Notes under the pieces: model-generated
What the model saw: only the letters and a program-made list of their open reading frames with translations
Told to the model about the DNA's origin: nothing
The model's database searches: none
Part shown: piece by piece, positions 58,331-64,000 of the stretch
How positions within the stretch are numbered: the stretch's first letter is position 1
Layout: the number at the start of each line of letters is the position of its first letter
Program-made: the position numbers and the translations under genes
Assembly (NCBI RefSeq): GCF_022539315.1
Contig: NC_066321.1
Coordinates: forward strand, 5,643,324 to 5,707,323
DNA: 64,000 nucleotides
Reading direction: 5' to 3'
Source: Serinus canaria
Lineage: Eukaryota > Chordata > Aves > Passeriformes > Fringillidae

Positions 58331-59930
58331 TTCATAAATTAACTCATTTCTCTCTGTAAAACAACAGGACAGACAAGTTTCAAGTCATTCCCACATGGTG
58401 CAGCTGAGAGTCAGGAGGGAGCTGGTCCTACCCCCAGCCCTGCATGCCCTGTGCTCAGGGCTGTAACATTCCCCATTCTGCTTCAAATTTCACAGCATTT
58501 GGCTCCCACCACCCTCCCTCCCCCAAAATCCACTTCCCAGGTTCTCATGATTAGGTGAGACAGGCAGTTTCTTGGTTTTTGATTTTCAGAGACTTTAGAA
58601 GAGATCCAAGAAAACCATTGCAGATGGCAGCTCTTCATTTCTAAACCGTGCTCTGCTGGCCCATCAAAAATACTGCACAAATTTGCAATAATTAAGAAGT
58701 TGGGGTTTTGTTGCTTTTAGGGGCTTTTTTGGCCAGTGAGGATTCCTGTTGCATGCAGAGGAGTGACAAAGGAGTGGGAGTTTGATCTCTTTGGCCTTTC
58801 TGAAGCCCACTGAGGGCAATGAACAGATCTGCTCTTTCCCCAACATCTGTCTTCAGTCCCACAGGCTCATATGTGCTCCTTTTGTGCACATAATCTACTC
58901 CTGCAGAAAACACAGAATTACTGGAGAGCAGTTTATGTAAATATACTCTCTCCTCAGAAGAGAACAGTGTTCCTAATGACAAATTGAGTGAAATCTCACT
59001 TGGCATGAAGCAAATAAAGTAGTAAATATTTCAAGTTACCGCTCTGCAGCAATGGAGACCACATTTAAAATTAATTGCTGTGGATCTGCCGTATCATAAA
59101 AAGAAACAGAGTGACAACACAACTGTGATGTGACACATCTGCATTACAGCTTTTCATCTCAATTCTGTCTTCAACAGGCTCCATCAGCTGCCTGAATTTG
59201 GTATATGAAGTGATATTTTCAGCCCATCTCTACTGGAGAAGCAGCAATGAGAAGCCTGCCTGAATGTCACTGCTGTCACCGCCGAGCGCAGCCGTCAGGC
59301 AGGGGGCACAGCTTATGGAGATGGATGTGTCTGCTGCTCCTCTGCTCAGCCCATCAGGCACAGCCCCTCGCAGTACAAACCAGAGACAGCACTGGACTGA
59401 GTTATAAAAGCCCATTTTCTCTGCCCCAGGACTGTCAGACACTGGGAGATGAAGTGGTTTACCCAGTTAAAAAGGTGGTGTGGGGCCATTAGAGAAAACA
59501 AGAGATTGCTGTACATTGCTGTGGTATGACCTGGCTCTGCTGTGACTCTCCCTGGCAGTCCCTCAGCATGTTTGTCACTGGGAGGGATGGCTCATACACA
59601 GACTCAAGGTCTCAGCAAATGTCCTTCTTACATCTCTCAAAACAAACACTTCACTGCTGCTTCAGCTGTGCTACAACACCCACAAGTTCTGTGCAGTAGG
59701 TTGGAAGAAAAAACCCTCTGTCACAGAGGAATCCCTTCTCCAAAGTCCTGCTTACAGGTGCTTGCAGGACAAGGCCTCTTTTTCATCAGAGGAAAGATTT
59801 AAAACATCCTCTATTAACAGGAAAACCACAGATGTTGACTGACACAAATGCTTTTCTCAAAGCACAGATGACCATCAATTGAATCTCTGTTGCATCCCAT
59901 CAGTGAAGCAATCCTGGATTTCCATCCTCA

Positions 59931-59979
59931 GGTACACCAAGTACTTCACTTAGATAAATTTGGATATACTTGGTGTACC
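59931..59979. repeat. Inverted repeat: 13-bp arms, 23-base spacer
   Basis: GGTACACCAAGTA (59931-59943) and its exact reverse complement (59967-59979). No target-site duplication or element family is evident. Confidence 0.9.
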
Positions 59980-62044
59980 CAGTGCACACAAGCCAAGAAG
60001 CTCAACCCTTCCACTGCAGAAGAGCAGCCACAGGCAATGTTTCTCAGGGAACATTTGTGTCTTTCACTGGTCTGACCTGTCAATTGCTGGGATGTTTGTC
60101 TCTAATCCAGTCACTGAGCTAAATTGACTTGTAATGCAGAAAGCAAACGCAAATTGTGTAATTAAATCACTTAATTTGCCACATGAGGCCTTTCAGGATC
60201 AATGCACTCATATTCACAAAGCTCAGTGAAGGTGGAAAACTCTAAGGAAGCAGCAGAAGACAATGTATGAATGGTCTGATCACCTCTAAATGAGATGAAA
60301 TGAAGTCAATAAGAATAATTTGCTGACTTCAGATCAGATCCCTCCCTCCTTTGCCACCTCAATTATGGGTTTGCCTGATGCTACAGCAGTGACAGAGAAA
60401 GTGAATTCCTGCTAAACCTGAGCTCCAGAGCAGTTACCAAAGGTTATTTGCAATGGAAAGAGGAAATGCCAGATCATTCCTTGGCCCAATCTGGCTGCTG
60501 AACAGTGCTGTGACCACTGGCAGCACCTTGGAAACAGCATTTCTGGGCTGCACTCATCTGCTTGGACACTTCTGCAAGAAAAGCTACTTGAAGCCTGCCC
60601 ACATTGGGTAGGAGCCCCAAAAATCAGAGAATTATGAATGCCATCTTCCTCATCTGCAAAATGAATGCTGGGTGCTCCACTTCAGCCACGTGCTGTTGAA
60701 AGGTTCTTCACTGTTATTATGTCTGAGGGGTTTTTTCCAAGTGCCATGTTGGCATGTGGCAACCCCAACATTCATAACATGCAGGTGAGCTTTCATGAAG
60801 CAGAGGAGAATAGTAACAATTTTTCTTATTGGAGGAAACTCAATCTGATTTTGCATTCCATCAAAACATCTCTTCACAGGCAGGATAAATCCCATAAATT
60901 GCTTTAACCTCCATATCTGCCTACAGCCCATGATGATTGGAACAAAACATGTAATCAAAGCAAATGAGCATAATTACCAATGTCTGCAAATATGGGGGCT
61001 TCAGTTATTTTCTCAGACATTTCATATGTGACCCTTTTAGTACTGGCTTACATTTAAAAATATGAATAAACTCTATTAGATTGTGGGATGAAAGGGCACA
61101 CATTAAAAATTCCCACAGAAAACATCCCATTGCTGTGATTACTGTTATAACCATTCATTCAAATCTACTCTTCTCTCCCCAAATGTAAACGTAACCAGAT
61201 CACAAAGCAATCTTTCTATCTAAGCAATACCCTGTTCCAAGGCAGAGTGGGGGTCCTTGCTATCAGATTTCACAGCAAGACACTTCTTTCATTTCTACCA
61301 GGCAGGAACAAGGAATGACTGTGTGCTGTTCCATTTATCCAGTGGCAGCTCATGCAAATGCCCTGGGTGTTTTACACTCACCTTTCTCGTCCTGGCTATC
61401 CTGATGGGTCAAACAGATTTCTCTAAGGCACCCTCACAGCTGTACAACTTTCTCAAGCAGTGACAACTCCCTGGCATGTCCCACCCCCTCTGTGCAGCTG
61501 CACCAGGCAGAAAAAGCCAGCAGGAATTACCTGGGACTCCCTTAATCCTCCAGTCTGACAGAAGCAGGAGGCACAGCCCGTCACCAGCGTCAGGGATCAG
61601 GTCCTGTGACATCTCAATAGCTCAGTGGCGTGGCTGGTGGCACAAGCCATGTCAGCAGCTAAGTGACAGTCACTGAGTCACCTGCCAGGTCGTGGCTCTG
61701 GGAATCAAGGAGCACATCCATATGGATGGCATGTAACAGCCTGGGCTCAGACAGATCTTCACAGAGGTGATATCAATCAAGCTCCTGTGCAGGACAGGTG
61801 CGTGTCACAGCTGTAAGATGTGGAAGTTCATTCATTTAAATTACATTTTAAACCAGACAGAACCATGATCTGTCCTGAGGCACGTTAATACATCAGGTAG
61901 CCTGATCCATCTTTCAGAAGGTCCTGAGTGAGGTAATTTTCTTCTGTATTATGACCTCCCAATTGAAAACAAGACTTAAAATTTTATTTAAACTATGTTT
62001 CTCCTTCCACTCATAAGTGCAAATTATATTATACATTTAGAAAA

Positions 62045-62290
62045 AATACGATCAGAGGGCTGGAGCACCTCTGCTATGAAGAAAGGCTAAAAGAACTGGG
62101 GTTTTTCAGGCTGGAGAAGGCTCCAGGCAGACTTGGGAGCCTCTTCCAATGCCTTCCTCTTCCCCTAAGGGGCTCCAATGGAGCTGGAGAAGGATTTTGG
62201 ACAGAGGCATGGAGTGATAGGACAAGGGAGAATGGCTTGTAAGAAGGTAAATTTAGATTAGGTATCAGGAAGAAATTCTTCACCCACAGG
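62045..62290 (+). mobile_element. CR1 LINE 3' region fragment
   Basis: ATCAGAGGGCTGGAGCACCT, then GGCTGGAGAAGGCTCCAGGC, GTGATAGGACAAGGGAGAAT and TTTAGATTAGGTATCAGGAA follow the CR1 consensus on the plus strand. The last part before the 3' tail is missing. Confidence 0.95.
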
Positions 62291-62846
62291 TGCTTTCCCT
62301 CACAATCTCACAACACATACATGTGCTGATGGGATGCCCGAGCTGGGAGTAGAGGAATTCCTTCCTGAGGGACCAAGATCTCTCTCCTGTCTTCAGCAGG
62401 GGACAGCACCAACCCCAGCTACTTCAGTAAAAGTTCAGAAGTCCCAAATAGGCAAGAATTGGAGTAATCCTTTCCCCATGTCATGACTCATTTTGGACAA
62501 TGAAAGGCAGGAATTGACTCCAGTGCTCCCACAGGAGGTTGGGAATCCCCCCAGCAGGATATCCAGGGCTCTTACAAAGAGCAATAACCTTGGTATCTGC
62601 CTAAGTGACCAATTCCTGCTTTTGCACTAAGCTGCATTCTCAGCCTCATGGACGCTGCAGGGCCACTGGTTCAATTTCACAGCTTAATTCAATCCCAAAT
62701 GATCAAATACATGCAATTAAATTACCTTGTGACATTTGAATCAGCACGCTGCCCAGGCTGGACGAGGAGCAGACGGATTCCTGTACAGATGTGCCCGGCC
62801 AGCAGCCTCTGCCTCCAGCAGCAGCCCCACGAGCCTTCCCTGCTGC

Positions 62847-62865
62847 TTTATTTTATTTTATTTTA
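62847..62865 (+). repeat. (TTTTA)n short microsatellite
   Basis: About four TTTTA units. Confidence 0.85.
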
Positions 62866-63176
62866 CCAAGTCAAACAGGTGCACTCACTGGGCATTTCTG
62901 AACAATTCCCTGAAGGGCACCACTGAACTGCAACAGCTCTGCAGCAGATTTGGTCTCGTCCCCATGCACCAAGCCCTGCCCACAGCGCTCAGCCCCAGCG
63001 GGACCCGTGGCCAGTCCCTCTCGGCCAGAAGGTGCCCAAGTGGGGACACAGTGGGAGAGGGGCACCAAACTGGACCACATCCCCAGATCCATCTCCTCAA
63101 TATGAACACACTTTGCAGTGCTGCACCTGGAGCTCCTCACCTCCCCCAGGATCTGATACACCCCACACTGGACACA

Positions 63177-63535
63177 GAATCACTGAGTCACACGACAGTT
63201 TGGGTCACAAGGGGACCTAAAGGTCTGCCCCCCTGCTGTGGGCAGGGACACCTTCCAACACTCCAGGCTGCTCCAAACCCCATCCAGCCTTGAACACTTT
63301 CAGGGGTAGCCACAGCTTCTCTGGACAACCTGTGCCAAGTCCTCACCACCTTCACAGGGAAGAATTTCTTCTTGATACCTCATCTAAACCTGCCCTCTGT
63401 TTGAAGCCATTCCCCCTTGTCCTGCCACTCCATGCCTCTGTCCAAAGTCCCTCTCCAGCTCTCTTGGTACTCCCTTTAGGCACTGGCAGGTGCTCTGAGG
63501 TCCCTCCAGAGCCCTCTCTTCATCATAGCTTGGAT
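63177..63535 (-). mobile_element. CR1 LINE 3' fragment (longest here)
   Basis: It runs from the inverted tail (ACAGAATCACTGAGTCACAC) through CTGTGGGCAGGGACACCTTC, GAAGAATTTCTTCTTGATAC and TCCCCCTTGTCCTGCCACTC to the GCCCTCTCTTCATC segment, about 360 bp, on the minus strand. Confidence 0.96.
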
Positions 63536-64000
63536 TGTAATTTACCCTGATGCTGAGGGCAATGACCACATGTTCCAGCTGTCATTTTTGCTATGATTAC
63601 ACCAACTTACCCACTCCAATGCCTTGCTGAACAGCAGGCTTAATTGAGCTCATTCCTTCATTATTCAGAGAGTACCACTCTGCTGACACGGTATCCCACA
63701 GACAAAACATATTAAGATCTGTCAGGGTTGTTCCTAATGGCACCAGATCATTATTCCCCTTGTAATTCTTCCTCTGTAGATGTTACTCAATGCTTCACTA
63801 CAGGTCACTGTTGAAAAAAGATTTAGGACCCCAGTGTTACTGGGAAACACCAGATCCTGGTTTATATTCCATAAACAGTTATAGCTGTAAGGTGGAAAGC
63901 AGGGACAGCAGAACATCTTCAGGGCCAGAAACACACGAGACAAGTTCCCCTCACAATTCCATCAGCCTTCCTTTGTAATGAGGCAAGAGAAAAGCACATT

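Larger units (their letters stand above)
44721..64000. other. Region upstream of copy B, no gene recognised
   Basis: About 19 kb. It contains a second CpG-rich patch (about 45.6-46.2 kb), at least seven CR1 fragments, a 17-bp tandem repeat and an inverted repeat near 59.9 kb. In mammals HNMT is flanked by THSD7B and SPOPL (from memory); no exon of either could be identified. Open frames here are short and carry no signature I know. Confidence 0.55.

Noticed and set aside
58692..59006. A 104-codon minus-strand frame with an acceptor-like TTTTCTGCAG inside it, considered as an exon of a neighbouring gene such as THSD7B
   Set aside because: No recognisable domain, no matching donor that I trust, and no partner exons nearby. 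The name would be a guess from mammalian gene order.

Overview
The window is bird nuclear DNA. At least eleven CR1 LINE 3' fragments with the characteristic avian tail are scattered through it, in both orientations. The rest is ordinary vertebrate sequence: long introns, GT-AG splice sites, two CpG-island promoters and simple repeats. A songbird is plausible, but I cannot fix the species. Nearly all long open frames here are chance or low-complexity frames; the real coding sequence is in short spliced exons.

The window holds two tandem genes of the histamine N-methyltransferase (HNMT) family, both on the minus strand. Copy A (left) is cut by the window edge. It has a CpG-island promoter with an untranslated exon ending at 10823, then coding exons at 7752-7888, 6818-6870 and 2429-2536; its remaining exons lie left of base 1. 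Copy B is complete: coding exons at 40717-40847, 39146-39198, 36030-36137, 35783-35913, 35382-35475 and 34036-34391. These join without a frameshift into a 290-residue protein, against 292 in human HNMT. Copy B has its own CpG island (about 44.18-44.72 kb), which may contribute a short extra coding exon. Exon lengths of 53 and 108 bp are identical in the two copies, and the alignable parts are about 45% identical, so the duplication is old.

Between the genes (about 11.2-33.8 kb) and upstream of copy B (about 44.7-64 kb) I see no protein-coding gene. These stretches hold CR1 pieces, AT-rich and homopolymer tracts, small tandem repeats and two inverted repeats. The most conspicuous non-coding object is a ~1.06-kb polypyrimidine/polypurine tract (4896-5956) in an intron of copy A. 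Most of it is a 13-17 bp minisatellite carrying an ETS-type GGAA core in every unit.

Both genes should encode cytosolic SAM-dependent enzymes of the histamine-inactivating type. Copy A looks like the conventional enzyme as far as it can be read. Copy B keeps the catalytic triad but has changed several residues lining the pockets, so its substrate may differ.
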